A DNA stretch of 64,000 bases. Origin: Planctomyces sp. GTDB lineage: Bacteria; Planctomycetota; Planctomycetia; Planctomycetales; Planctomycetaceae. Both the position numbers and the translations under genes were made by a program. Shown piece by piece: positions 54,995-63,902 of the stretch. Location: positions 186,001 to 250,000 of the forward strand of contig JAEUIH010000003.1 of NCBI GenBank assembly GCA_016795105.1. The letters are read 5' to 3'. How positions within the stretch are numbered: position 1 is the first letter of the stretch; each line of letters starts with the position of its first letter. The notes below the pieces were generated by a model. It saw nothing but the letters and a program-made list of their open reading frames with translations, did no database searches and was not told the origin of the DNA.

Positions 54995-57250
54995 CTAATT
55001 GATCAACTGCGAGTCTTGCAGATTCGGTTCACCACGTACGTGAATGACTGCCTCTCCTTCGTGAATTGTGATGATCCGATCCATTTCCACTTCATGAAAG
55101 ACCTGTGAAGTCACAGTGCCAGGCCATTGGATTTTGAGGGAGGCAATCTGTGAGCACTGTCCCAGACCGATTTCGCAGCGGAGCGGATTGGCTCCGAAGC
55201 TCCCGCCACTTCCCACCCATTTGTGAATCGTTCTTTGCTGACCGTTCTCGAGGGTTTCCACAGTGACCTTTGCACCGACAGCGGAACGATTCGTTTGTTT
55301 GCCGATCAGTGTGACTGTAAGCCAGTGCTGGTTGAAGCCGGGATTTCGATAGACTGCATTGACAGCCGGATCTCCTGGAAACGCGCCGCCCATAACTGCA
55401 AAAACATCCTGATCACCGTCTTCGTCGAAGTCGGCAAAAGAAATGGCGTGCCCCTTTTGAAGGTGACCAAATCCGCCTGACGTCGTTACGTCTGAGAACT
55501 GCTGTCCCTGCTGATTCAGATACATGAGGTTGGGCATCAGTCCCTGATACTGTGGTGCTCCGGTGCCAAGATAGAAATCCGGGTAACCGTCGTTGTTCAG
55601 GTCGCCGAAATTAGCGCCCATGGGAGGCAGTTCATTTGTCAGTCCCTTCTCAACGGCAACTTCCTGAAAGTTTCCCTGACCATCACCCAGATACAAACAA
55701 CTGAATTGCTTCTTTGAAGGGACTCCAAAATACTGAACTCCAAGCCCATGGAGTTCAAAGGTGTAACCGCAAACCATGATGTCGAGGTGACCATCCTGAT
55801 TGAAGTCCCATGCCCAGACCGGGAAACTGTCAAGTGGCTCAGTGACCTTCTTTTCGACAGCTCGATCGGTGAAAGTGCCATCCCGGTTGTTCATGTAGAG
55901 TCTGTTGGGGCCATAGAGATTTGAAACGTAAAGGTCCGCAAATCCATCACTGTTAAAATCGGCAGCGATTACTCCTTTGGCGAATCGATCGTTGGTTACA
56001 CCGGCACGAACAGCAATGTCTTTAAACGTCCGACCGTCTTCGATGTTTTCAAACAGGCTTGAAGGCATATCTTCATTACCGATGTAGACATCAAGGTCTC
56101 CATCGTTATCAAAGTCAAACCAAGCGGCTGTTTGGGTCGGTTTCGCTTCGCTCGCGATACCGCAGTCGTAGCTCACATCGGTGAATCGACCAGTGCCATC
56201 ATTCTGCAGGAGTGAATTCGGAATACACCCGCGTTCGGCGCACCATGCTCCTCGCAGAACGAGAACATCGACATCTCCGTCGTTATCGTAGTCAGCCTGA
56301 ACGAGGTTGAGTCCACCAAAGATGCCGCTCAGGTTTGCCTGTATCGTGTTGTTGCGAAAACGTCCATTGTCATTTCGCATAAACTGAAGCTCGTCGCCAT
56401 CGCCCCATGAAGACGTCAGGACATCCAGGTCACCATCTCCGTCGAAGTCTTCTACGATGATTCCACCGGCAAGAGACAGTGTATTCAGGCCGATTTCTCC
56501 GGCAATATTCTGAAATCGTGGAATCGACTCCCGAGACTCGAAAGCCTCCGGAGAGACTCGAAACTGTTCAGGCACATCATGCGGATATCGCCCCAGTGTC
56601 ATCGCTGCCACATTGAGAAGCCAGCGAGACGTGTAGTCGTCCGGATTGAGTTCCAGAGCTTTAAGCAGCCACGTAAATGCCTCTTCCGAGCCCTTACGAT
56701 TCTGATGGATACCGGCTCCGGAAATCGGAGCAAGACAACTCTCGCCATTGCTGCAGTTGACGCAGTTTTCGTTTTCCCCGACCCTCAGCCATACCAGACC
56801 AAGTTCAGCATAAAGCTGCTGCAGAATCTCCTTCGGAGCTGCAGCTCCTGCCTGATCGCAGATGGTAAGTGCTTTGTCCAGGTGTTTCAGAGCGCGGCGA
56901 GTATCACCGTGCCAGAGTCTTCGTTCAGCAACATGCATCAGGCTCATGAATTGTTCGCGGCCTGAAGACAGCCCAAGTTCAAGTGTGCGTTCTTCTGATT
57001 CAACTGTGTCGGGTCCAAAGAACACCTGTTCGTAGTTGCGTCTGGATTTGACCCTTGCCAATGCGTCAATCATCTTGTCATGGCTGTTGAGTGGAGCCGC
57101 GATTTCAGTAGTCGGTCCCTGTCTGACCACTTCTTTGGGGACGGGTCTTTCATCTGCATTACGTGTATTCATAAAGTCTCTTGCAGTGGGATACGCAAAT
57201 ACTCCCGCAAGAACCACGATAGCACCACTGATCAACAACAGCCGTGTCAT
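54995..57250 (-). CDS. FG-GAP/VCBS-repeat protein with ASPIC/UnbV end (CRTAC1-like)
   Basis: 751 residues from ATG 57250 (AGG 7 nt upstream; the frame reaches 57283). One N-terminal membrane helix (LLLISGAIVVLAGVFAYPTA). Residues ~60-235 are TPR-like with the family mark ENCVNCSNGESCLAPI. Then seven or so beta-propeller blades with calcium loops (DFDGDGDLD, DYDNDGDVD, DFDNDGDLD, DFNSDGFAD, DFNQDGHLD, DLNNDGYPD, DFDEDGDQD). The last ~110 residues form an ASPIC/UnbV domain (LTVTLIGKQTNRSAVGAKV; KIQWPGTVTSQVF). Surface-located, of unknown biochemical role. Downstream of the WD40 protein gene on the same strand (242 nt). Confidence 0.88.
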   Translation of the reverse strand: MTRLLLISGAIVVLAGVFAYPTARDFMNTRNADERPVPKEVVRQGPTTEIAAPLNSHDKMIDALARVKSRRNYEQVFFGPDTVESEERTLELGLSSGREQFMSLMHVAERRLWHGDTRRALKHLDKALTICDQAGAAAPKEILQQLYAELGLVWLRVGENENCVNCSNGESCLAPISGAGIHQNRKGSEEAFTWLLKALELNPDDYTSRWLLNVAAMTLGRYPHDVPEQFRVSPEAFESRESIPRFQNIAGEIGLNTLSLAGGIIVEDFDGDGDLDVLTSSWGDGDELQFMRNDNGRFRNNTIQANLSGIFGGLNLVQADYDNDGDVDVLVLRGAWCAERGCIPNSLLQNDGTGRFTDVSYDCGIASEAKPTQTAAWFDFDNDGDLDVYIGNEDMPSSLFENIEDGRTFKDIAVRAGVTNDRFAKGVIAADFNSDGFADLYVSNLYGPNRLYMNNRDGTFTDRAVEKKVTEPLDSFPVWAWDFNQDGHLDIMVCGYTFELHGLGVQYFGVPSKKQFSCLYLGDGQGNFQEVAVEKGLTNELPPMGANFGDLNNDGYPDFYLGTGAPQYQGLMPNLMYLNQQGQQFSDVTTSGGFGHLQKGHAISFADFDEDGDQDVFAVMGGAFPGDPAVNAVYRNPGFNQHWLTVTLIGKQTNRSAVGAKVTVETLENGQQRTIHKWVGSGGSFGANPLRCEIGLGQCSQIASLKIQWPGTVTSQVFHEVEMDRIITIHEGEAVIHVRGEPNLQDSQLIN

Positions 57251-57492
57251 TCGCTCACCTTCATTTATTTTGCTCATTAACAATGCCCGGGGATTTGATC
57301 CACAGACAAGGTCTTCGTCGCAAAACAGAAGGTGTTCAAAACGGTGTCGCGCAAAATACTGGGGACTGCCGGGATTCTCTGCAATCAGTCGAGTCCGCCG
57401 AGAACCATCGTTCCTGAGGAAAATAACTTAACTGTCTGAAGAGACTTGAGGCATTGAAACACGCGTCATGCTGCCTCACAGAACGTTGTGCG

Positions 57493-59661
57493 TTACTCTG
57501 TGACCGGTTGAGTCTGGTTGGCTGGTGCAGTTTTTTTGAGAGTATGAACGCGTCGAATCTGGAGTGGTGCCGTTTCGCTAAGAACAACGGAACCGCCTGT
57601 CGTGCAACTGGCGAGACGGGAACCATCGGGGCTAAATGAAAGGTAGTAAATGGTATCGTCATTTGGCTGGAATCGAAGCAATGGAGCGCCTCGATCAACA
57701 TCGATCATGACAATGGCATCCGTACCCGCTGCAAGGCGTTTGCAGTCTGGTGAAAACGAGAGTCTGGAAACGGGACTATCTCCGACGTCCACCGAATGCA
57801 GAAGTTGAAAGTCACTGCTGTCCCATATGATGACCTCTCCAGGACGTCCGGTAGCAATTCGTCGTCCGTCGTTTGAGAAGATAACAGTTGATGCACGCTG
57901 GGAGGTGTCACCCAGGGTTCCGACGAGTTCCTGTGTGGATACATTCCAAATCTGAGCCGGCGATCCTTCGGAGCTCACCGCAACCGATTTTCCATCGGGT
58001 GAGAAGGCAAGGTCAACGAGGCCACCGCCAGCCCCTTCGCAGGTCCCGATCAGCATGTTCTGATTAACATCCCAAATCTGCATGTGTTTTCCGACGGCGA
58101 GTGCTGCTCGAGTTCCGTCAGGGGAAATTGCGCAATGGGTAACGCCGTTGCCGGCATCCAGAGTTGCCAGCAAACTCAGGTCAGCGGTGTTCCAGAGTTT
58201 GGCTGACTTGTCCCAGGAGCATGTCAGGAGCCGCTGCCCATCTCTGCTGAGAGATAGTGTATTGCAGCTGGCGGAATGAGAAGCCCAGTCGTGAGTAATG
58301 TCGCCGGACTGCGTATCCACGACACGAACGTGCCCGTCAAAACATGCGATGTACAGGCGAGTTCCGTCCGGGGAGAATATAGTTGAATAAGATCCCTTTT
58401 GCTCAATCTGAACTGCAAGGCGGCCTCCGAAATCGGCAGACAAATCCCAGATTCTCAACTGCTTGTCACTCCCTGCGCTGATCAGCTTTCCTGAGTCTTC
58501 AGTCAGATCTGCTGCAGCAATACTGCCGGTGTGGCCATGCAGGACCTGAAGTTCTTTTCCGGACGCTGAATCCCAAATGCGATTTGTTCCATCAACACTG
58601 GAGGTGATAAGTCGACTGTTGTCTGAGGTGAACTGAACAGCATTGACGAAGCCGTTGTGACCGATCATGGTGGCCTGAAGCTGGCCATCGTCCAGTCGCC
58701 AGACTCGTGCAGATCGATCTTTAGAGCCAGCTGCCGCATATTTGCCGTCGTGACTGATGGCGACTGAAATTACCGAATTGTAGACGCCGTCGTCGGGGAT
58801 AGTGATTGTCATTTGTTCGTTAGCATCAGCATCGAGAACATGAACGAGCCCTCCCCAGGAACCCACCACGATCTTCGTGCCATCGTCGGACCACTGCATG
58901 GAGTCCAGTGGTTTCACTCCGACATTTTTCTTTGCAATGACTTCACCCGAGTTTGCATTCCAGATCCAGACGACGCCTTTTACAGAACGCTGTCCCTGAT
59001 CGATGGTCATGGCCCAGGTACATGTTGCAACTCGTTCGCCCGACGGGGAAAAACAGGTTTCAGCGACACCAGGATTGTCGAGTTGAATACGTGACAGCTC
59101 TTTGCCGGTTGCAACATCCCAGACACGAGCCGTGACATCGCGAGCGACGGTAGCCAACCGGGTTCCATCCGGAGAAAATGACACTGAGTAGACAGCCTCC
59201 TTATGATCACCGATGGAGTCAGTTTGTCTGAACGACGGGAACTCGAAGAGTCGGACTTTGCCGTCAGTCGCAGCAACTGCAATCTGATTGCCTTTGGGAG
59301 ACAGATCGATCGAGGTCACCTGCATGTCTGCGAGCGGAAAGCGAGCGGTTGATTCGTCGCACTGCGAGTAAAGGTAGTGCCATTCCCAGCCGCGAAGACT
59401 GATCGGAGCGCGTTCAAGCCAGAGCTTTGCATCTGACAGCTCATGCAGCCGCAGCGACTTCTCGCCTGTCAAAAGGCAGGATTGATAAAGCAGTTCATTT
59501 AACTCACTTGTGCTGACCGTCTCCTGTCCCGCCACATTCAAGCGCGAGGCTGCGGTGATCAGGAACGCCAGCAGTACGGTCGCCATGAACCGTATGAAAC
59601 GAACGGATTGGCAGATACGGAACATCGCTCGTTCTGATGGTCTGGCAGTATCGCAGTTCAT
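57493..59661 (-). CDS. Membrane-anchored or exported WD40 protein
   Basis: 722 residues; ATG 59661. An N-terminal hydrophobic segment (~25-40, MATVLLAFLITAASRL) is a signal anchor or signal peptide. Next comes a helical linker with LRGWEWHYLYSQC (89-101), a motif that in planctomycetes usually connects Ser/Thr kinases to WD40 propellers. About thirteen or fourteen WD40 blades fill the rest (e.g. FSPDGTRLATVARDVTARVWD, VDGTNRIWDSASGKEL), enough for two seven-bladed propellers. No kinase domain is present. Expected role: scaffold outside or at the membrane. Confidence 0.87.
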   Translation of the reverse strand: MNCDTARPSERAMFRICQSVRFIRFMATVLLAFLITAASRLNVAGQETVSTSELNELLYQSCLLTGEKSLRLHELSDAKLWLERAPISLRGWEWHYLYSQCDESTARFPLADMQVTSIDLSPKGNQIAVAATDGKVRLFEFPSFRQTDSIGDHKEAVYSVSFSPDGTRLATVARDVTARVWDVATGKELSRIQLDNPGVAETCFSPSGERVATCTWAMTIDQGQRSVKGVVWIWNANSGEVIAKKNVGVKPLDSMQWSDDGTKIVVGSWGGLVHVLDADANEQMTITIPDDGVYNSVISVAISHDGKYAAAGSKDRSARVWRLDDGQLQATMIGHNGFVNAVQFTSDNSRLITSSVDGTNRIWDSASGKELQVLHGHTGSIAAADLTEDSGKLISAGSDKQLRIWDLSADFGGRLAVQIEQKGSYSTIFSPDGTRLYIACFDGHVRVVDTQSGDITHDWASHSASCNTLSLSRDGQRLLTCSWDKSAKLWNTADLSLLATLDAGNGVTHCAISPDGTRAALAVGKHMQIWDVNQNMLIGTCEGAGGGLVDLAFSPDGKSVAVSSEGSPAQIWNVSTQELVGTLGDTSQRASTVIFSNDGRRIATGRPGEVIIWDSSDFQLLHSVDVGDSPVSRLSFSPDCKRLAAGTDAIVMIDVDRGAPLLRFQPNDDTIYYLSFSPDGSRLASCTTGGSVVLSETAPLQIRRVHTLKKTAPANQTQPVTE

Positions 59662-59803
59662 AAGTGGGTCTTCTTCTGTAAGTCACGTGTGTTGCAGAAA
59701 ATGATTTACACATGGTGGATGCACAGTTTTGAGGGGCGTCCTCATCAGGAGCCCGAGCCACAGAGTGTATGAAATAACCAGAAACACGACCAACCGAGCG
59801 ATG

Positions 59804-60262
59804 CACTGGTCCTTTCAGTCGCCTCGGGACGTTCGGTCACCGATTGCTGCAAATGAAGCGAGGCCGGGAGGCAATTTCGATCGATTTCTGTTGTCGGCCA
59901 TGGAACCCCGCGATCTGGATCCGGTTTCAGTGCGGGTCTCACGATTCTGCTTCGACGGCTGTCGTTAGATCTGACCGGGCTTCTCCCAAAATACAAGGAA
60001 ACAGTGACGTTTGTCAGACGGGCGTTATCGAAGTCACTGGAAGTGGTGGAGGACAATCTGAAGCGTCTCCAGCATTCGGACAGAACTGGGCGCCACATAG
60101 GCTGGATGTCGCTCGATACGCGGATTCCGTGAGGGACGATCCAGGTGCTCTGCGGACAAACGTTGGTGATATCGCCTGGATCGAGCGGTAGACTTTCGTT
60201 GGCTCGCTGTACGGGAGAATCCGCTCGCTGCTCGTGTCATGGTAAATTGAATATGGCTGCAG
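59804..60262 (+). pseudogene. Remnant of a DUF1549/DUF1553 (planctomycete cytochrome-associated) gene
   Basis: Four pieces in different frames are clearly homologous to these families. HWSFQ at 59804 with NFDRFLLSAMEPRDL (first frame), LTILLRRLSLDLTGLLP (near 59940), then SPAFGQNWAPHRLDVARYADS (near 60070), all from DUF1549; finally ENPLAARVMVN, a stop, IWLQ (60215-60262), which is the DUF1553 signature. A large internal part is missing between the last two, so both frameshifts and a deletion occurred. The intact family proteins are secreted and often carry a cytochrome c domain upstream; none is seen here. Confidence 0.7.
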
Positions 60263-60632
60263 ATTGATCCGGAAGCACGTCTACGACATCTCCCAGGACA
60301 ATGGTCGATCGGATCAACTCTGAAGCGCAACAGTGCTTTGCTGCAAGCTCGATCATGACAGGATCCCATTCCACAATGGTCAGTGCCGCTGTTGGGTAAC
60401 AGGAATGAATTGCGAGAATTGCACTGCCCGTGCCAAGACCGAGCATCAGAATTCGGTCGACCTTCTGGCTCCCAGGCAATCTGAGGAGCGCCTGATGCCA
60501 CATTCGCCACAGGTAGCGTCCGGACTGTGTGTAACCATCGACAAGGACTTCAACGGAGCCGAACCACTTTCGAACTTCGATCGTGCCATTTCGTTCCGAC
60601 TGCATGGTGGGAGATTGAAAAATCCGGTGCAT
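60237..60632 (-). pseudogene. C-terminally truncated spermidine-synthase-like methyltransferase
   Basis: 131 residues: a start like MHRIFQSPTMQSERN, then the Rossmann motif RILMLGLGTGSAILAI and LTIVEWDPVMIELA, followed by VLGDVVDVL. This is the SAM- or decarboxylated-SAM-binding half of spermidine-synthase-like methyltransferases. The frame stops right after AAIFNLP, where the family would continue for about 80-100 more residues. The stop lies within the DUF1549/DUF1553 remnant on the opposite strand, so the gene was probably cut when that region rearranged. It may still be transcribed but is unlikely to be active. Confidence 0.55.
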
Positions 60633-60673
60633 GGGGAACTCAGTGAAAGTGGCTGAACGGGCCGTCAGGTCAA

Positions 60674-60874
60674 TTACCCTTTTTGATCGCTTTGCTGAAA
60701 AAGCGAGATCGTCAAATCAAGTTCCTGTTCGGCTCGCGTGATCTGCAGTTGCAGGGCATCAACTTCTGTCCGCGACTTGAAGTCGGAGTTTTGCCTCAGC
60801 AGGGCGATGGACTTTTTGAGTTTTTGAATTCGTTCGCGCAGCACAACGATCTGTTTTTTTGACTTCCTGGGCAT
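60674..60874 (-). CDS. Small basic coiled-coil protein
   Basis: 66 residues from ATG 60874. Begins MPRKSKKQIVVLRERIQKLKK and continues as a single long helix with heptad-like spacing (VDALQLQITRAEQELDLTI). No family recognised. It is divergent from the ArsR fragment, sharing its promoter region with the palindrome at 60978. Real coding is plausible but unproven. Confidence 0.5.
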   Translation of the reverse strand: MPRKSKKQIVVLRERIQKLKKSIALLRQNSDFKSRTEVDALQLQITRAEQELDLTISLFQQSDQKG

Positions 60875-60977
60875 ATGTTTCTCGCCGGCAAGTAAGAGTT
60901 CGCAGCGGGCGAACTTTGGGGTTTTGGCAAAGCCAGCGTGGAAAAAGATCGTGTACAGCCCTGCATCGCGTCAATGA

Positions 60978-60997
60978 ATATTAGAATAATCGAATAT
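60978..60997. promoter_or_regulatory. ArsR-type palindromic operator with overlapping -10-like box
   Basis: ATATTAG, six bases, CGAATAT: arms match at 6 of 7 positions. AT-rich palindromes of this form are typical ArsR/SmtB operators. TATACT (60995-61000) could be the -10 box of the ArsR fragment gene, so repressor binding would block it. It lies about 30 bp upstream of that gene. Confidence 0.5.
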
Positions 60998-61027
60998 ACT
61001 TGTCAACGAAGTCCGCGGGAGAGTCAA

Positions 61028-61258
61028 ATGAGTGTTCAGGACTCAATGCGGCAGTTCAAAGCGGGCGTGTTTCAGGCGCTCTCGCATCCCACCCGCATTT
61101 TTATCATTGAGACGATTGGTCGCAGAGAGATGACAGTTGGGCAATTGTCGGAGTCACCGGGGAGAATTGCCATGGAGGAAAACCCGGATGATGGTTTGCC
61201 GGAAGTGCATTTGCGACGAGACAGGGTAAATCCGGACGTATGTTTTCGAAGGCTGTGA
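61028..61258 (+). pseudogene. Truncated ArsR-family regulator
   Basis: From ATG 61028 (GGGAG just upstream) the first ~45 residues are a good ArsR start: MRQFKAGVFQALSHPTRIFI, then IETIGRREMTVGQL. The recognition helix with its S-x-x-S-x-H-L pattern should follow but is absent; instead the frame runs as SPGRIAMEENPDDGL and ends at 61258. Another frame downstream has RQGKSGRMFS, like the family's wing (REGRxVYYS), suggesting a frameshift or small deletion. Not expected to bind DNA as it stands. Confidence 0.55.
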
Positions 61259-61309
61259 AAAGATTGCGAAAAAGTGAGGCCTGTTGTTTTCGGGCGGGAA
61301 GGCATTGAG

Positions 61310-62008
61310 ATGTCAACAGATTCGCCGACCGCACTAATCGTCGATGATGATTCGATTGCGCGAGAAATGCTCCGGGTCGCTCTGCAGAAAGCGGGGTTTG
61401 TCTGCGAATCCGCTGCCGACGGGAAACATGCCCTCGAATTGATTTCACATCAGTTGTTCGATCTGGTTGTCACAGATCTGTGTTTGCCCAACACGAACGG
61501 GCACAGCATTGTCAGGCAGTTGCTTGCCAGTGAATCACCGCCTCTGATTGTGGTTCATACAGCATTGACCGATCCGAGGATCACTACTGAGTTAATGTGT
61601 CTTGGCGTCGACGACATCCTGTACAAGCCATCCTGCTACGCGACGTTTGCTGCGAAGATGAAAGTCGTGATTTCGAGAAGACGTCAGTCTCGGTTGAATG
61701 CGAACGTGCACTTTGTAACGTTTCGTGACGGAATTCCGATTGAGTATGTCGACAGTTCTGCGGCAGTTGAGACATTCGTTGCTTCGCAGGTTGAAACGAA
61801 TACAAACCATGAGATCGAGGTCATTGTCGATACCAGTGAGGAGCTCAGAGCGGAATTGATGAAGCTGGCCCGAAGTCCCACCTACAATCGTCTGGGGCGA
61901 GAGATTACATCGGCGGCCGATGCGATATCGATGCTGGGACGTCGACGTGTGAGTGATCTCGCACTGCAGGTGCTCGAGAGATCACAGCTGGATGCAATGA
62001 CTCATTAG
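61310..62008 (+). CDS. Response regulator with a partial HDOD-like C-terminus
   Basis: 232 residues from ATG 61310 (GGAAGG 7 nt upstream). Receiver domain 1-125: acidic pocket Asp12-14, phosphorylation site Asp56 (VVTDLCLP), Thr84, Lys106 (LYKPS). The second half (EELRAELMKLARSPTYNRLG, then EITSAADAISMLGRRRVSDL) resembles the opening of an HDOD domain, but only about 45 residues of its usual ~200 are present before the stop. HDOD proteins act in signalling and phase control. No histidine kinase lies next to it. Either a short functional version or a shortened gene. Confidence 0.78.
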   Translation: MSTDSPTALIVDDDSIAREMLRVALQKAGFVCESAADGKHALELISHQLFDLVVTDLCLPNTNGHSIVRQLLASESPPLIVVHTALTDPRITTELMCLGVDDILYKPSCYATFAAKMKVVISRRRQSRLNANVHFVTFRDGIPIEYVDSSAAVETFVASQVETNTNHEIEVIVDTSEELRAELMKLARSPTYNRLGREITSAADAISMLGRRRVSDLALQVLERSQLDAMTH

Positions 62009-62476
62009 CTCGCGTTCGCAAAATGCGTTCGCCCTGGGGATCCTTCGAAAGAAGCGATGCTGATGGATCAAAAACTGTTGTTTTCGACTTCATCGTGGAA
62101 GTGCATAGCCATCTGCACATGTCTGGCTCTATAATGTGCTGAAGCAAAGCATCCGATGTCTGTTGATGTGGATGCACAGATGTTTTCTGAAGTCAAACTG
62201 ATCTGTCTCGTTATTCTTTTTTCTGTTTTGAACAACAGTTCTGTTTTTGAACAGCAGAGTTCCTTCCCGGATCCTGTCTGCGCGGTTAAAGAGGGCACCC
62301 TTCCTGACGGGCCTTCGTGCAGTGGATCGCATTGGTGAACCGTAGCAGCAACCTGCATATTGGCCGATCGCAGGCCGATAGTTCCGGATTGTTGTATGTG
62401 ACCCATGTTTGACCCCGGATTGCTGCGTGCAAAATTCCGGTACGCCATTTCCATACTCGGAGAAAGCTGGTGAGTT
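62009..62476 (+). other. Gene-poor region (468 bp) before the sucrose-type glycosyltransferase
   Basis: Must carry the promoter of the next gene. A 60-codon frame (62156-62338) has a short hydrophobic stretch (LICLVILFSVL) but no ribosome site or family. I see no strong hairpin followed by T residues. Confidence 0.45.
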
Positions 62477-63826
62477 ATGGACGAGTCTGATGATCTGCAG
62501 GCCGATACACAGTTGCCTCGGATAGCGATGATTTCAACACATGGTTATGTCTCAGCGGAACCACCTCTTGGAGCGGCGGACACGGGGGGACAGGTTGTTT
62601 ATGTGCTTGAGCTTTCAAAGAAGCTGGCTCGGCTTGGCTATGAAGTTGACATCTGGACTCGACAGTTTGAAGACCAGCCAACATTGGAGTATGTGAGTGA
62701 CCATGTTCGGATTATTCGAATGCCGTGTGGAGGCCGGAGGTTCATTCCGAAGGAGTACTTGTGCAACTTCATTCCGGAATGGGCTGCGAACGCGAAGCGT
62801 TTTGTGCATTTACATGGACTTGAATACCAGTTCATCAACAGCCACTATTGGGATGCCGGCATCGCGGGCCATATATTGAGCGAAGAGTACAATGTGCCGC
62901 ACATTCATACGCCTCATTCGCTGGGAATCTGGAAGATGCGGCAGATGGAATCCGATTATCCAGGCGACGCTCATAATTTCGAGAAGCAGTACAACTTCAC
63001 AGAGCGAATACAGCGTGAACGTGAACTGTATGCAGGTGCAAACATGGTGTTGGCTACGACACCGTTGCAGCTGGATTTGCTGAAGGATGAATACGATCTC
63101 ACAGATGAGAGCTGCCGGATGATTCCGCCGGGGTACGATGATAATCGTTTCTTCCCCGTTGGCGAGGGAAGTCGGAACGCGATCCGGAGCCGCCTCGGAT
63201 TTTCGGGCAAAGTGATTCTTGCACTCGGACGGCTGGCACGCAATAAAGGTTATGATCTCCTGATCGAGGGATTTTCGGTACTTGCAGAACGAGAACCTGA
63301 TGCGGTCCTTCATCTCGCTGTCGGAGGTTCAAGCCTGAATGCCTCTGAAGCATCCGTGCTGAAGGAGCTACAGTGCCTCGCAGCTAAGCTTGATCTCAGC
63401 GATCGAGTTCAGTTCGGGGGTTTTATACCGGATGATCTGCTGGCAGACTACTATCGTGCGGCCGATCTGTTTGTGTTGTCGAGTCGATATGAACCATTTG
63501 GAATGACGGCCATAGAGGCCATGGCTTCCGGAACTCCAACGGTAGTGACAATCCATGGTGGCCTGTATCGAGCTCTGACTTTTGGTCGGCATGCTCTGTT
63601 TGCCGATCCACTGGACAGGGAAGATCTCGGAATTTCCATGCTGAAGGTTCTGCAGTTTCCAAAACTGCGTGACCGAATGGCTCGGATGGGTGCTCACAAA
63701 GCCCGAAGCCTGTTTACGTGGACCGGAATTGCTCAGCAACTAATCGCTGTTGCAGAGAACCGGCAGATGACGTCGCCAGTGAGCGCGGAGCTGGACTGGG
63801 ACGAGCCGTGGGTTGATGCCGACTGA
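62477..63826 (+). CDS. Sucrose-phosphate-synthase-like glycosyltransferase (GT4)
   Basis: 449 residues; GGTGAG directly upstream of the ATG. The N-terminal half has ISTHGYVSAEPPLGAADTGG and GGQVVYVLELSKKLARLGYE, the sucrose-phosphate synthase/sucrose synthase variant of the GT4 acceptor domain, and HTPHSLGIWK. The donor domain has LALGRLARNKGYDLLIEGF, DRVQFGGFIPDDLLADYYRA and YEPFGMTAIEAMASGTPTV with the EX7E glutamates. The enzyme would join glucose from a nucleotide donor to fructose 6-phosphate. The HAD phosphatase 76 nt downstream is the expected partner, giving sucrose, a compatible solute. A mannosyl- or other glycosyltransferase role remains possible. Confidence 0.8.
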   Translation: MDESDDLQADTQLPRIAMISTHGYVSAEPPLGAADTGGQVVYVLELSKKLARLGYEVDIWTRQFEDQPTLEYVSDHVRIIRMPCGGRRFIPKEYLCNFIPEWAANAKRFVHLHGLEYQFINSHYWDAGIAGHILSEEYNVPHIHTPHSLGIWKMRQMESDYPGDAHNFEKQYNFTERIQRERELYAGANMVLATTPLQLDLLKDEYDLTDESCRMIPPGYDDNRFFPVGEGSRNAIRSRLGFSGKVILALGRLARNKGYDLLIEGFSVLAEREPDAVLHLAVGGSSLNASEASVLKELQCLAAKLDLSDRVQFGGFIPDDLLADYYRAADLFVLSSRYEPFGMTAIEAMASGTPTVVTIHGGLYRALTFGRHALFADPLDREDLGISMLKVLQFPKLRDRMARMGAHKARSLFTWTGIAQQLIAVAENRQMTSPVSAELDWDEPWVDAD

Positions 63827-63902
63827 GATTTCGTGCGTTGATCTGTTTTGCAGTCCTCAGAATCAAATTTTCAGACGGCAGTTGAGTATCGCAGGAATAC
63901 AC

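Noticed and set aside
62156-62338. 60-codon frame with a hydrophobic stretch
   Set aside because: No ribosome site, no family, and the hydrophobic part is short; kept only as a remark on the intergenic region.
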